DNA of 58,730 nucleotides from an uncultured Erysipelotrichaceae bacterium (GCA_902789225.1 CADANC010000003.1:1-58730); one strand, 5' to 3'. Shown: positions 35,578-44,859, counted from the stretch's first letter. The notes: a model not told the origin generated them from the letters alone. Numbers and translations are program-made.

Positions 35578-38204
35578 TTTTTAGCTCTCTCAATAATATT
35601 TTTAGCAAAATCAATTAATTTTTGATTATGACATCCAACTCTAGCAACTTCAGGAATATACCAATCAGGATCATATATATTTAATCCAACTCCATCAGTT
35701 TGTCTAATATAAATATTAGGCTCAGCTAATTCTAATTCCATTAAAGTAGGTTCTCCCTCTTCTATAATAGCATCTACTCTAGCAATTAATACTTTATCTA
35801 TTGGAAGTTTTTTAACAATATTTTCAGCAAAATTTAGTAAATTATCAGGAAGCTTTTCAACTCCTTCTTTTTCTTTTTTACCATATAATTTACCAGGCTT
35901 TTTACATACAGCTTGAACAAATTTTCCATTTAAGAAAACCATTCCATATTCTCCCTCTTTAATTCCCTCAGCAAATACTTGTAAAATAACTCCTCTTTCA
36001 GAAAACTTATCTAATAATTCTTTAAATGCTTTTTCATAATTTTTCTCAATATGAGAATTTTCATCATTATTAACATTAAAAGGATCTATTAAATAAGTAT
36101 TATAACTTCTAGCAGAAACAGCTGGTTTTAATACAAACATCTTCTTACCATAATATTTACCTAAATATTTTTTAATTGTTTTCTTCAATGTTTTCTCAGG
36201 CACAACTAAAGATTTATTAGTATTAGATAAAACAACACTATCCATAATTTTTACATTATTATCTTTTAACCATTTAATCTGTTTATCTTTATAAATATTA
36301 TTTAAAACTATATCTACATCATTATAAACATTTACTTTTTTCTTCTTTAAAGATTTTAACCAATCAACATATTCATCTAATCTTTCATGATAATCCCAAG
36401 TAGATCTAATTATAACAATATCAGGTCTATTCCAATCATATGAATTATCATCCCAAGAAACAATATTTACATATGCTCCTTCATTCTCTAAATACTTTTT
36501 TAAAATTCTATCATCAACATCTTTAAAATAAGGCGTATAAGAAACAATTGTTACATGAATATCTTTTTTCTTAACTAGATAATTACCCATTACTAAGTAA
36601 TCTAAATTCATTCTTTCAAAACCATCAATTGCATCTTCTGGAGTGCAAACAATAGGTTCACCTTTAACATTAAATGAAGTGTTTATTACTACAGGAATAC
36701 CTGATAATTTATAGAAATTATTAATTATATTATAAAATCTTTCATTATATTCTTTAGTAACAGATTGAATTCTAGCAGTACCATCAACATGAGTAATAGC
36801 TTGTAGCCTATCTTTTTTAGAATCTAATACATTAAAATTCTTTGTCATATGAGGAGAAAAAATATTAGAATCAAAATATTTATCTTGTTCTTCATATAAT
36901 ACTGCAGGAGCAAGTGGTCTCCAAACTTCTCTTCCTTTTAAAGTATTCATTCTAACTAACATCTCATACTTTTCAGGACTAGCAAGTAAACTTCTATTAC
37001 CAAGTGCTCTAGGTCCAAGTTCTATTCTTCCTTGGAAATTAGCAACTATATTACCTTCATTTAATAACTCAGCAATCTTCTCTTCAATATTATCAATAAT
37101 TTCATATTTATATTTTTTTGCCTTTAAAGCTTCTTCAATTGATTTAGAATCATACTCTAATCCAGTATAAGGAATCATTTCAATTCTAACATCATCGCCT
37201 GAGTTGACTGCTCCAAAAATTGCTGCTCCTAAAGATATTCCACCATCGTTTGCAGCAGGTTGAATAAATACACTATCTATATTAGGCATAGCTTCAATTC
37301 TAGATGAAGTAGGACAATTAAGTGCAACACCTCCAGCTAAGCATACCTTACTAATATTATATTTTTTAGCATATTTATCAACTAATCCAACCATTATATC
37401 TCCAAGTAATAATTGAGCAGAAGCTGCCAAATTAGCATAAGGCATAACACTATCATCAACTTCTACAATTCCTTCTTCTCTTTTTGGAAGAATCTCATCA
37501 AGTATTTCTCTCCACTTCTTAACAGAAGCAGATTCTTCATCTTTACTAACTTTTTCTATATGAAATGAACATTTCAACTCACCATTTTCATCAAGATAAA
37601 TATGCTTTTTCAAATCATCATAATAAATTGGTTTTCCATAAGACGCAAGTCCCATAGTTTTACCTTCTTGTCCACTATGAAAACCACAATGTTTAGTAAT
37701 ACCTGTATAAAAATATCCTAATGAAACAGTTGATTCATATAAAAGTTCCATCTTATTATCTTTTCTATTTGCCAGAAACATTGAAGTTGCTATATCTTCA
37801 CCTTGACCATCAATAATAAATACTAATGCGTCCTCATAATTAGATGGAATAAAAGTACTATATGCATGAGCAATATGATGATTTATATAACTTATCTTTG
37901 ATGCATACTTTTCATTTCCAAATAATAATTTAGACATTTCTTCATTAGAAATAAATTCTTTATTAATCATCTTATATAAAGAATGATAATCCCATCCGAT
38001 AACAAATTTATCAATATCATCTAAACTTAAATTAGAATATTCTAAGCATGCTTTAATTGACTCTGTAGGTAGTGAATCATATGCATGTCTTTGTCTAATT
38101 ATCTTTTCTTCTTCAATAGAGAAAACTAACTTTCCATCAACAATTAAACTAGCTCCTCCATCATGTCCTCTATCAGTATAACCATTTAATCCAATAGTTT
38201 TCAT
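35574..38204 (-). CDS. carbamoyltransferase (NodU/CmcH) fused to ATP-grasp ligase
   Basis: 876 residues. Residues 1-335 are the N-terminal domain of O-carbamoyltransferases: TDRGHDGGASL (10-20), the metal-binding NHHIAHAYS (108-116), IDGQGEDIATS (131-141), SLGYFYTGITKHCGF (161-175) and EGKTMGLASYG (180-190), with LAGGVALNC (289-297). Residues 345-545 are the C-terminal carbamoyl domain: GRIELGPRALGNRSLLA, WRPLAPAVL and SFNVKGEPIVCTPEDAI. Residues 550-876 are a distinct ATP-grasp: RSTWDYHERLDEYVDWL, FVLKPAVSARS (Lys 693), VFAEGIKEGEYGMVFLNG and ARVDAIIEEGEPTLMELELA (Asp 811, Glu 823, Glu 825). The domain order and the DcsG-like STWDY motif suggest carbamoylation followed by amide or ring formation. 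GAGGGT precedes ATG 38204. Confidence 0.88.
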   Translation of the reverse strand: MKTIGLNGYTDRGHDGGASLIVDGKLVFSIEEEKIIRQRHAYDSLPTESIKACLEYSNLSLDDIDKFVIGWDYHSLYKMINKEFISNEEMSKLLFGNEKYASKISYINHHIAHAYSTFIPSNYEDALVFIIDGQGEDIATSMFLANRKDNKMELLYESTVSLGYFYTGITKHCGFHSGQEGKTMGLASYGKPIYYDDLKKHIYLDENGELKCSFHIEKVSKDEESASVKKWREILDEILPKREEGIVEVDDSVMPYANLAASAQLLLGDIMVGLVDKYAKKYNISKVCLAGGVALNCPTSSRIEAMPNIDSVFIQPAANDGGISLGAAIFGAVNSGDDVRIEMIPYTGLEYDSKSIEEALKAKKYKYEIIDNIEEKIAELLNEGNIVANFQGRIELGPRALGNRSLLASPEKYEMLVRMNTLKGREVWRPLAPAVLYEEQDKYFDSNIFSPHMTKNFNVLDSKKDRLQAITHVDGTARIQSVTKEYNERFYNIINNFYKLSGIPVVINTSFNVKGEPIVCTPEDAIDGFERMNLDYLVMGNYLVKKKDIHVTIVSYTPYFKDVDDRILKKYLENEGAYVNIVSWDDNSYDWNRPDIVIIRSTWDYHERLDEYVDWLKSLKKKKVNVYNDVDIVLNNIYKDKQIKWLKDNNVKIMDSVVLSNTNKSLVVPEKTLKKTIKKYLGKYYGKKMFVLKPAVSARSYNTYLIDPFNVNNDENSHIEKNYEKAFKELLDKFSERGVILQVFAEGIKEGEYGMVFLNGKFVQAVCKKPGKLYGKKEKEGVEKLPDNLLNFAENIVKKLPIDKVLIARVDAIIEEGEPTLMELELAEPNIYIRQTDGVGLNIYDPDWYIPEVARVGCHNQKLIDFAKNIIERAKK

Positions 38205-38212
38205 TAACCCTC

Positions 38213-39121
38213 CTATTTTTTATATCTATACCATTGATATCTTAATACTTTTGTAGGTCCATAACTTTGTTTATATCTATTAATATTGCTTGTCTTCTCA
38301 GTAATCTCTTCCCCTGTCGCAAGACCACTCATATCATAATAATCTATATCTTTATTAGAACATGCATAATTAATTAATTCATAATCTATTCTTGCTGAAG
38401 GACTAATCTTAGAATATAAAGAATCAAAACAATTATATCTAGTAATAAGAGTATTACCAAAATGATAAATAACATGACCAGCAATTACTTTATCCTTATC
38501 TAAACAAACAACCAAATCACTATTCTTTTCACTTAAATTATGCTCTAAATAATCAAGTGAAAAATCAACTCTACCACCCGTCTCATTCATTCTTTTATTA
38601 TATAATTTATAAAACTCATCAATATACTCTACTCCATATTTAATATTTTCTCTAGGTATATTAATTAATCCCTTTTTAATAATTCTTCTTCTATTTGCAT
38701 TACAATTATGTAAAATTTCTTCCATTGATAAAGTGGTATCAATTAAAGGAGTAACAAAATACCAATCTTTTTGAATATCTCCAAATTTATTATTAAATTC
38801 TTCTATTTGATCATCAGAAATTGAAAACATTACATCTTGTTGATAAATTTCAGAGACTTCACTTATAAATCTCATTATATCTTCTACAGTAGCATTACTA
38901 GATACTATAGGTCCAAAAGGTATTTTTACAAAACCCTTCTTTAATTTAGCAAAAGCATAAATCTTTTTATCACCATCATTATCATATAAGAAATTAATTT
39001 CTTCATCTTCCATATAAGTTCTAGAATAATCATAAGACTGATAATATGTAGGATTACTTAATTTTAATATAGTATCATCCCAAATATTTTTAGCCATCTT
39101 TTCATCTAAAATTCTTACCAT
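38213..39121 (-). CDS. FemAB/GNAT-like peptidyl or aminoacyl transferase
   Basis: 302 residues with the double GNAT-like layout of FemAB-type transferases. The first half has WDDTILKLSNPTYYQSYDYSR and GPIVSSNATVEDIMRF; the second has LVVCLDKDKVIAGHVIYHFGN, then LITRYNCFDSLYSKISPSAR and DIDYYDMSGL, the end pattern of this group. Such proteins move amino acids from aminoacyl-tRNA, or acyl groups from CoA, onto peptidoglycan or small molecules. It lies eight bases upstream of the carbamoyltransferase gene. Confidence 0.75.
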   Translation of the reverse strand: MVRILDEKMAKNIWDDTILKLSNPTYYQSYDYSRTYMEDEEINFLYDNDGDKKIYAFAKLKKGFVKIPFGPIVSSNATVEDIMRFISEVSEIYQQDVMFSISDDQIEEFNNKFGDIQKDWYFVTPLIDTTLSMEEILHNCNANRRRIIKKGLINIPRENIKYGVEYIDEFYKLYNKRMNETGGRVDFSLDYLEHNLSEKNSDLVVCLDKDKVIAGHVIYHFGNTLITRYNCFDSLYSKISPSARIDYELINYACSNKDIDYYDMSGLATGEEITEKTSNINRYKQSYGPTKVLRYQWYRYKK

Positions 39122-39123
39122 AA

Positions 39124-39903
39124 TTAACTCCTACTAAAATAATATCCTAAACAATAAACAATATTCCAAATTATGCAATAAAAACCAGATAAAATATTTT
39201 CTCTAAAGCAAGGAAATATAAGATTCCAATTAGCAGTAGGTCTCTTTTCATGAAGTCCTTTTCTAGCAGCAGTCTTAACACCTGTACCATATCTATAAGC
39301 AGAACGTAAATCCTGTTTAAAACTTAAATTATCATGTATACAGGTAACTGATCTAATAAGTCCTACCTCAATATTCTTATCCTTACATCTTTTATTTAAT
39401 TCAGAATCTTCAATCCATTTAATTTCTTCATCAAAATAATAACCAATTAATTTAATAATATCTTTATGAATACCAATAGAAGGACATAACGCATATCCAG
39501 GTATTCCCATAGATCTTAAAACACTAACAATCTTACTTTGAAAATTATCACTACTAAATTTAACATACCCATCTACTAATAAATACTTATCTAACATTTC
39601 ATCATATTTTTTAATAGCTCCTCGTTTCATAATACAATCGCTATCATAAAATATTACTTTATCATATGTTGCATTAATCATACCTATATTTCTAGATTTA
39701 GAAAGATTTCGCTCTCCAATCTCAATTATTTTCAAATCAAATTTTTTACTCTTTTTATAACTATTAACAATATCTTTTACCTCTTTAGTTCCACCATTAA
39801 TAACTACTACTACTTCACAATGCTCTTTAATGCTATCTAGCATATTTTTTATTCTAGAATCATCAGCGACACATATTACTAAACTAACCATGTATTTTTT
39901 CAT
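39124..39903 (-). CDS. family 2 glycosyltransferase
   Basis: 259 residues. SLVICVADDSRIKNMLDSI opens the GT-A fold; GERNLSKSRNIGM, VIFYDSDCIMKRGAI (the DXD metal site) and EEIKWIEDSELNKRCK with the usual ED pair follow. A C-terminal hydrophobic segment may tether it to the membrane. It adds a sugar from a nucleotide sugar. It overlaps the symporter gene by 20 bases. Confidence 0.85.
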   Translation of the reverse strand: MKKYMVSLVICVADDSRIKNMLDSIKEHCEVVVVINGGTKEVKDIVNSYKKSKKFDLKIIEIGERNLSKSRNIGMINATYDKVIFYDSDCIMKRGAIKKYDEMLDKYLLVDGYVKFSSDNFQSKIVSVLRSMGIPGYALCPSIGIHKDIIKLIGYYFDEEIKWIEDSELNKRCKDKNIEVGLIRSVTCIHDNLSFKQDLRSAYRYGTGVKTAARKGLHEKRPTANWNLIFPCFRENILSGFYCIIWNIVYCLGYYFSRS

Positions 39904-41197
39904 ATTTTCTAAATAGCTCCTTAAATTTCTTACTCAAGATAAATAAAGCAATAATATTAGGTATAACAATAAATCCAACTGTCATATCAGCCATAGACCA
40001 TATTGCTTCAATTGGAAGAAATACAGCAAAAACTATTGGAAAAATATAAATCCATTTTAAGAACTTAAATGATTTATCTCCAAATATATATCTCATACAA
40101 GTACTAAATTCATAGAAGAATCCTATATAAGTAGAGCAAGCAAATGTTACAATTACAAAACATAAAATGTATTTACCTATATTACCAAATACTGAATGAA
40201 ATGCCGCTAAAACAAGAGGTGCTCCATCTACTCCACTTGTCCATACTCCAGTACTCATAATTAATAAACCAGTTAAAGTACATACAATAAAACTAACTAT
40301 ATACACCTCAACCATTCCCCACATACCTTGAACAACAGGATTATTAGTAGAAGTAGCATGTACTGTAGTAGAAGTACCTGTACCTGCCTCATTAGCAAAT
40401 ATACCTCTAGCAGCACCCTTACTTATAGCATCAATTACACTTGCTCCAGCAAAACCACCAATAGCAGGTGCAGGACTAAATGCATATTTAAAAACATTAG
40501 CTATTCCAACAGGAAGATTTTTAATATTAATAATTATTACAATAAGATTAATAATAAAGTAGAAAATAAACATAATTGGAACAGATCTCTTTAGAATAGA
40601 ACTAACTCTTTTTAATCCTCCAGATACAACTAATATTCCTACACTTATTAAAATGATTGCTACAACAATTTTACCAATGTTAAATGTATCTAGTATTGAT
40701 GTAGCAGCTGTATTCATTTGAACAAAACCTGAATCACATAAAACATATACTAATAAGAAGAAAACATAAACCCCTGATAAAATAGGTCCAACCTTCTTCC
40801 CAATATGTTTAATATAATACATAGGTCCACCTACATATCCATCATCACTTTTCTTATGATAATGAACAGCCATAGTAACTTCTACCATCTTTGTAGCCAT
40901 ACTAAATAGTGCAATTAACCACATCCAAAATAATGCACCAGGTCCACCAACAGCAATAGCAGTTGCAACTCCAGCAACATTACCAGTACCAATAGTACCA
41001 CCTAATACAGAAGTAATAGTTTTATAAGACTCATCCCCAAAATTCTTTAATTTACCAATAGTATTCTTATATATAGTTTTAATTCCTCTAATTTGTAAAA
41101 AATTAGTGCACTTACTAAAATATAATCCAGCTATAACAATAAATAAAGTAAGAGGAACTCCCCATATATAAGAAATAACATTATATAATCCATCCAT
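39884..41197 (-). CDS. sodium:alanine/glycine symporter (AGCS family)
   Basis: 437 residues with about 10-11 membrane segments. GTGNVAGVATAIAVGGPG and ALFWMWLIALFSMATKMVE plus ARGIFANEAGTGTSTT are diagnostic. It imports small amino acids (Ala, Gly and similar) with Na+. Its place between folE and the glycosyltransferase, one base from folE, suggests supply or export of an amino acid used by the ATP-grasp and FemAB-like enzymes; this is inference. Confidence 0.9.
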   Translation of the reverse strand: MDGLYNVISYIWGVPLTLFIVIAGLYFSKCTNFLQIRGIKTIYKNTIGKLKNFGDESYKTITSVLGGTIGTGNVAGVATAIAVGGPGALFWMWLIALFSMATKMVEVTMAVHYHKKSDDGYVGGPMYYIKHIGKKVGPILSGVYVFFLLVYVLCDSGFVQMNTAATSILDTFNIGKIVVAIILISVGILVVSGGLKRVSSILKRSVPIMFIFYFIINLIVIIINIKNLPVGIANVFKYAFSPAPAIGGFAGASVIDAISKGAARGIFANEAGTGTSTTVHATSTNNPVVQGMWGMVEVYIVSFIVCTLTGLLIMSTGVWTSGVDGAPLVLAAFHSVFGNIGKYILCFVIVTFACSTYIGFFYEFSTCMRYIFGDKSFKFLKWIYIFPIVFAVFLPIEAIWSMADMTVGFIVIPNIIALFILSKKFKELFRKYEKIHG

Positions 41198-41198
41198 T

Positions 41199-41774
41199 TT
41201 ATTTACCTATAGAATTTAAAAATTCTTTTCTTAATTCATTATTATTTTTGAAATCTCCTGTAAAATAAGTAGTTACAGTCTTTTCTCCATTTTTCTTAAT
41301 ACCCCTAGTAGTAACACAAGAATGTTCTCCAGATACAATAACTGCTACGCTATCTGTAGAACAACTCTTCATAATTATGTCACCAATGTCTTTAGTTAAT
41401 CTTTCTTGTAATTGAAGTCTTTTAGATACCATATCAACTATTCTAACTATCTTAGATAAACCAATTACTTTACCCTTAGGAATATATGCTAAAGAAACAT
41501 TCATATTATACATAAGAGCCATATGATGTTCACAATAACTAAAAGTAGGTATATCTTTTTCAATAATCATTCCATCATAATCTTCTACAAAACATTTACT
41601 AAACATTTCAGCAATTTCATCATTAGAATATTTCATACCTTCAAAAACTTCATCATACATTTTAGCAACTCGCTTAGGTGTTTCAACTAAACCATCTCTA
41701 TCAGGATCTTCACCTAAAGCAATTAATATATTTCTAACTGAATCTTCAATTAGTTTTAAATCAAAATTCTTCAT
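41199..41774 (-). CDS. folE: GTP cyclohydrolase I
   Basis: 191 residues from ATG 41774 (AAAGG eight bases upstream; a GTG three codons earlier would overlap queE). [37 protein letters not shown] with the zinc Cys-His, [18 protein letters not shown] and [15 protein letters not shown] are the family marks. It turns GTP into 7,8-dihydroneopterin triphosphate, the first step to folates and to preQ0. It follows queE directly. Confidence 0.96.
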   Translation of the reverse strand: MKNFDLKLIEDSVRNILIALGEDPDRDGLVETPKRVAKMYDEVFEGMKYSNDEIAEMFSKCFVEDYDGMIIEKDIPTFSYCEHHMALMYNMNVSLAYIPKGKVIGLSKIVRIVDMVSKRLQLQERLTKDIGDIIMKSCSTDSVAVIVSGEHSCVTTRGIKKNGEKTVTTYFTGDFKNNNELRKEFLNSIGK

Positions 41775-41775
41775 T

Positions 41776-42426
41776 TTAAACACCTTTCATATTAGGATCC
41801 CATATAATTTTATGTAATTGAACTTGAACTCTCATTTTAGAAGTATCAATATTTTTTGAATTTAAATACTTCATAAATTCAACTATTTTTTCAGGATCAA
41901 TCTTTTCAAATATAGGACTTAAATAAATATAAGATTTAACATCATAGGTACTTAATATTTCCTCTATTTTAGAAAAATCACTTTCTTCTAATACAAATTT
42001 TAAAACATCGCCATCTTGTAATTTTTCAATATTAGAAAGAAGCATCTTATCTTCCATTCCACTACTAGGTAATTTATAATCCATAGTAATTAAACATTTA
42101 CCTAAATACTTAGAAATATCTATAGAACCATTTGTTTCAATATTTACTTTATATTTATTTTTTAATAACTCTTCAATTAATTTTTCTGCTTCAGGAAAAA
42201 GTAGTGGTTCTCCTCCAGTAAGAGTGATATTTTTACAATTATAAGTAGAAACTTTATCTAATATTTCATCAATACTCATAAAAGTACCAGAACTTTTCTT
42301 TAAAGCATATAAAGTATCACAATAAGAACACTTTAAGTTACAACCAGCTAGTCTTATAAATACTGCTAACTCACCTGTTCTTAATCCTTCCCCATCTATA
42401 CTATAAAAAATCTCATTTACAAACAT
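41776..42426 (-). CDS. queE: 7-carboxy-7-deazaguanine synthase
   Basis: 216 residues. [20 protein letters not shown] precedes the radical-SAM triad [25 protein letters not shown] and [15 protein letters not shown] follow. It converts 6-carboxytetrahydropterin to 7-carboxy-7-deazaguanine with a [4Fe-4S] cluster. It lies two bases after queD. Confidence 0.95.
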   Translation of the reverse strand: MFVNEIFYSIDGEGLRTGELAVFIRLAGCNLKCSYCDTLYALKKSSGTFMSIDEILDKVSTYNCKNITLTGGEPLLFPEAEKLIEELLKNKYKVNIETNGSIDISKYLGKCLITMDYKLPSSGMEDKMLLSNIEKLQDGDVLKFVLEESDFSKIEEILSTYDVKSYIYLSPIFEKIDPEKIVEFMKYLNSKNIDTSKMRVQVQLHKIIWDPNMKGV

Positions 42427-42428
42427 TT

Positions 42429-42761
42429 CTAAACCTCATAAATAGCAGTATTATCTTCACTTTCAGTTACTTCTACTCTATAACAGAAAGGACTTAATTC
42501 ATCACATATCCATTTAGCAATATTTTCTGCTGTAGGATTAAAATCAAATATTTCATTTAAGTATTTGTGATCCATCTTTTCTTTAATCTTTTTCTTAATA
42601 ACAGTAAAATCTAATATCATACCATTTTTATCTAATTCTTCACTTCTACAATAAATAACAATTATCCAGTTATGTCCATGTAGATTTTCACATTTACTTT
42701 CATAATCAAGTTTTAAATTATGAGCAGCACTAATTTCTAATCTTTTTTTAACGTAGTACAT
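42429..42761 (-). CDS. queD: 6-carboxy-5,6,7,8-tetrahydropterin synthase
   Basis: 110 residues. ISAAHNLKLD, CENLHGHNWIIVIYC (zinc His pair and catalytic Cys), MILDFTVIKKKIKE and DHKYLNEIFDFNPTAENIAKW match the QueD/6-pyruvoyltetrahydropterin synthase fold. It makes 6-carboxytetrahydropterin. It is eight bases downstream of queC. Confidence 0.94.
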   Translation of the reverse strand: MYYVKKRLEISAAHNLKLDYESKCENLHGHNWIIVIYCRSEELDKNGMILDFTVIKKKIKEKMDHKYLNEIFDFNPTAENIAKWICDELSPFCYRVEVTESEDNTAIYEV

Positions 42762-42769
42762 ATATCCTC

Positions 42770-43426
42770 CTAATTATCATATTCAACGGGATCAGTTAAT
42801 CCTAATTCTTTAAATGCTTCTAACCTTCCTCTACAAGGTTCACATTTACCACAAGCTTTATCTCCTCTAGCAACACATGTCCAAGTATATTCAAAAGGAA
42901 TACCAAATTCATGAGCAAGTCTTATATCATCTATTTTTTTATTATAATTACATGGAGCAACTACTTTTAAGTTTTTAGTTAACTTAGTACTAATAGAAAC
43001 TAAATCATTAACTTTTTCATAGTATTCAGGACTATTATCAGGACAAATCCAAGGTCCTGCTTCACTACCTGTATAAATAGCATCTGCTTCAATTACTTCA
43101 GCCCATGCAACACATGCAGCAATAATACATGAATTTCTATTAGGAACATAGATTAAATCATCAGCTGATTCACCTTCTTTAATATCACCATCAGTAATTA
43201 AACTTCTTCCTAGCCTACCTAACCACTTCATATCTATAATTTTATGTCTTTTACAACCAAAATGTTCAGCTAACTTTTTAGAATTAGCTATTTCTCTTTC
43301 AACATTCTTTTGACCATAATTAACAGTTAAGAAATATAGATCATACCCCTCTTTCTTTGCAATAGCAGCACTAACTGCACTATCGATTCCACCACTTAAT
43401 GCAACAATAGCTTTCTTTTTTTTCAT
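42770..43426 (-). CDS. queC: 7-cyano-7-deazaguanine (preQ0) synthase
   Basis: 218 residues from ATG 43426 (AGGAGGG 5-6 bases upstream); a longer frame to 43486 covers the terminator and is rejected. ALSGGIDSAVSAAIAK is the ATP-binding PP-loop, YVPNRNSCIIAACVAWAE, GSEAGPWICPDNSPEYY and the zinc set CVARGDKACGKCEPC complete it. It forms preQ0 from 7-carboxy-7-deazaguanine, ATP and ammonia. It is the first gene of the operon, behind a promoter, leader and terminator. Confidence 0.95.
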   Translation of the reverse strand: MKKKKAIVALSGGIDSAVSAAIAKKEGYDLYFLTVNYGQKNVEREIANSKKLAEHFGCKRHKIIDMKWLGRLGRSLITDGDIKEGESADDLIYVPNRNSCIIAACVAWAEVIEADAIYTGSEAGPWICPDNSPEYYEKVNDLVSISTKLTKNLKVVAPCNYNKKIDDIRLAHEFGIPFEYTWTCVARGDKACGKCEPCRGRLEAFKELGLTDPVEYDN

Positions 43427-43605
43427 AATTACCCTCCTAACAAAAAAAGAAAATACCGCAATATTTTCTTTTAAAATTAACAACATAATATTTGTGCAAC
43501 TTAAACTACAAATATAAATACTTATAAATTAAGGCAGCCAATATAATCGCAACTTTAACTGAAAATATTGTCTGTGAATAAAATTATGAAACTTTTTTCA
43601 TTTCT
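43427..43605 (-). promoter_or_regulatory. queC leader, likely attenuator or unrecognised riboswitch
   Basis: About 175 bases lie between the promoter and queC, and an intrinsic terminator (43442-43470) sits just before the ribosome binding site, the usual layout of a riboswitch. Two related units, AGTTAAAGTTGC (minus, 43549-43560) and AGTTTAAGTTGC (43496-43507), are 53 bases apart. PreQ1-I and preQ1-II signature strings are not seen. I cannot name a class. Confidence 0.55.
43442..43470 (-). terminator. terminator in the queC leader
   Basis: A 9-bp stem (AAGAAAATA with TATTTTCTT) and a 6-base loop are followed on the minus strand by TTTTT. It ends only a few bases before the AGGAGGG of queC and so can cut off the operon. 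Confidence 0.8.
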
Positions 43606-43635
43606 TATATAAACACCATAAATATTTTTTGTCAA
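43606..43635 (-). promoter_or_regulatory. promoter of the extended preQ0 operon
   Basis: Perfect -35 TTGACA (43630-43635, minus) and -10 TATATA (43606-43611), 18 bases apart. Transcription would start near 43600. Confidence 0.8.
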
Positions 43636-43642
43636 GAAAAAA

Positions 43643-43671
43643 CAAAAAAAAGAGGATTAAATAACCCTCTT
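43643..43671 (-). terminator. intrinsic terminator after the KsgA-family gene
   Basis: AAGAGG with CCTCTT and an inner TTA/TAA pairing, followed on the minus strand by eight T. It overlaps the KsgA-family stop and isolates the queC promoter. Confidence 0.75.
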
Positions 43672-44859
43672 AACTTTAACATCAGGTAGTTCTTCAACTA
43701 CTTTACCAGTTAATCTATCTTTTAATTCACTTTCTTCTAAATATTCTAAACCTCTATGAAGTAATGCATCATATCTAGTCATATCATATAAATAATCATA
43801 AGTTCTTTGATATTTTTCTTTAACATGATTTTTTCTTACAGGCATAAAGTTTTCATCTAAATCAAATTCTTCATCTTCGTAATCAAAGTCACTATCTAAT
43901 CTTCCAGTTTCTTTATATCTTCTATATTGATACATAGGATCATCCAAATCTCTACCAGATCTAGAAGTACGAGATTTATTCTTTTGATCATTTCTAATTA
44001 AATCTTGAATTAAAGTAGAAATTTGACCATTAGTTAAATCATAAATATTTTTATCACCTATTACTTTAGAAGTACAATCAGTATTAACTGAAATAGATTG
44101 AGATTTATGTTTATTTAATTTATAAACTTTACCTTGATGTAACATCATATTATAAACTCTATTAATAGATGGAGCTAACCCTCTCTTGTCAGTTAAAAAA
44201 CTAGACATAATTCTATCAACAGTAGTTTTTTTCTTCTTAGGTGTTAAATTAACTAAGAAAGAAGTAACTGCAGGCTCTGGATAAAATGCTTCACTAGGAA
44301 TAGCACATTCAATATCAACATCAACCATAGAATGACATATTGCACCTATTAAACCAAACTCTGAGTTTTGACATCTACTTTTACCATCAGTTATTTGTAT
44401 AGGAGCAACCATCTTTCTTACACTATTTTGACCTAAAACTAAAGTAATACTTTTTAAAATAGAAGTACTATTTCTTTCATTCTTATCATAACCTAAAGCT
44501 CCAGATTGAGCCAAATTAATTAAGAATGGTTCAGTTATAGTATAAGGTAAATTAGCAACAATTCTATCATAAGTAGAAAAATCAAATTCTAGTGCATCAC
44601 CTTCAATTACTGTAACATTACTTCTATCCTTATATTTTTCTTTTAAATAATTAGCATAATAAGTATCTTTTTCAATAACAGTAACAAAATTATTACCCGA
44701 AATTAAATAATCAGTTAAAGCTCCTTCTCCTCCACCAATTTCACAAATAGTTTCATAAGGTTGAATATTAGCAGAGTCATATATTCTTTTTAACATATTT
44801 TGATCAACCATAAAATGTTGATCCTTAGTTGGATTAGGATTTTTTACAAATTCTTCCAT
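43657..44859 (-). CDS. KsgA/Erm-family RNA adenine dimethyltransferase with extra C-terminal region
   Basis: 400 residues. PTKDQHFMVDQNMLKRI, VICEIGGGEGALTDYL-like motif I, VIEGDALEFDF and the adenine-binding NLPYTITEPF (about 99-108) are the KsgA/Erm marks. Typical KsgA is about 270-290; here a charged tail from about 290 (RSGRDLDDPMYQYRRY, DSDFDYEDEEFDLDENF) adds about 110 residues. It could be the housekeeping 16S rRNA enzyme or a resistance-type 23S rRNA one; no decision is possible. The gene ends with an overlapping terminator. Confidence 0.82.
   Translation of the reverse strand: MEEFVKNPNPTKDQHFMVDQNMLKRIYDSANIQPYETICEIGGGEGALTDYLISGNNFVTVIEKDTYYANYLKEKYKDRSNVTVIEGDALEFDFSTYDRIVANLPYTITEPFLINLAQSGALGYDKNERNSTSILKSITLVLGQNSVRKMVAPIQITDGKSRCQNSEFGLIGAICHSMVDVDIECAIPSEAFYPEPAVTSFLVNLTPKKKKTTVDRIMSSFLTDKRGLAPSINRVYNMMLHQGKVYKLNKHKSQSISVNTDCTSKVIGDKNIYDLTNGQISTLIQDLIRNDQKNKSRTSRSGRDLDDPMYQYRRYKETGRLDSDFDYEDEEFDLDENFMPVRKNHVKEKYQRTYDYLYDMTRYDALLHRGLEYLEESELKDRLTGKVVEELPDVKVKRVI

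Noticed and set aside
43427-43486. Longer QueC start with a hydrophobic leader
   Set aside because: The added codons lie on the terminator hairpin and ATG 43426 has a strong AGGAGGG.
43427-43605. PreQ1-I or preQ1-II riboswitch
   Set aside because: Their signature strings are not found; kept only as an unclassified leader.
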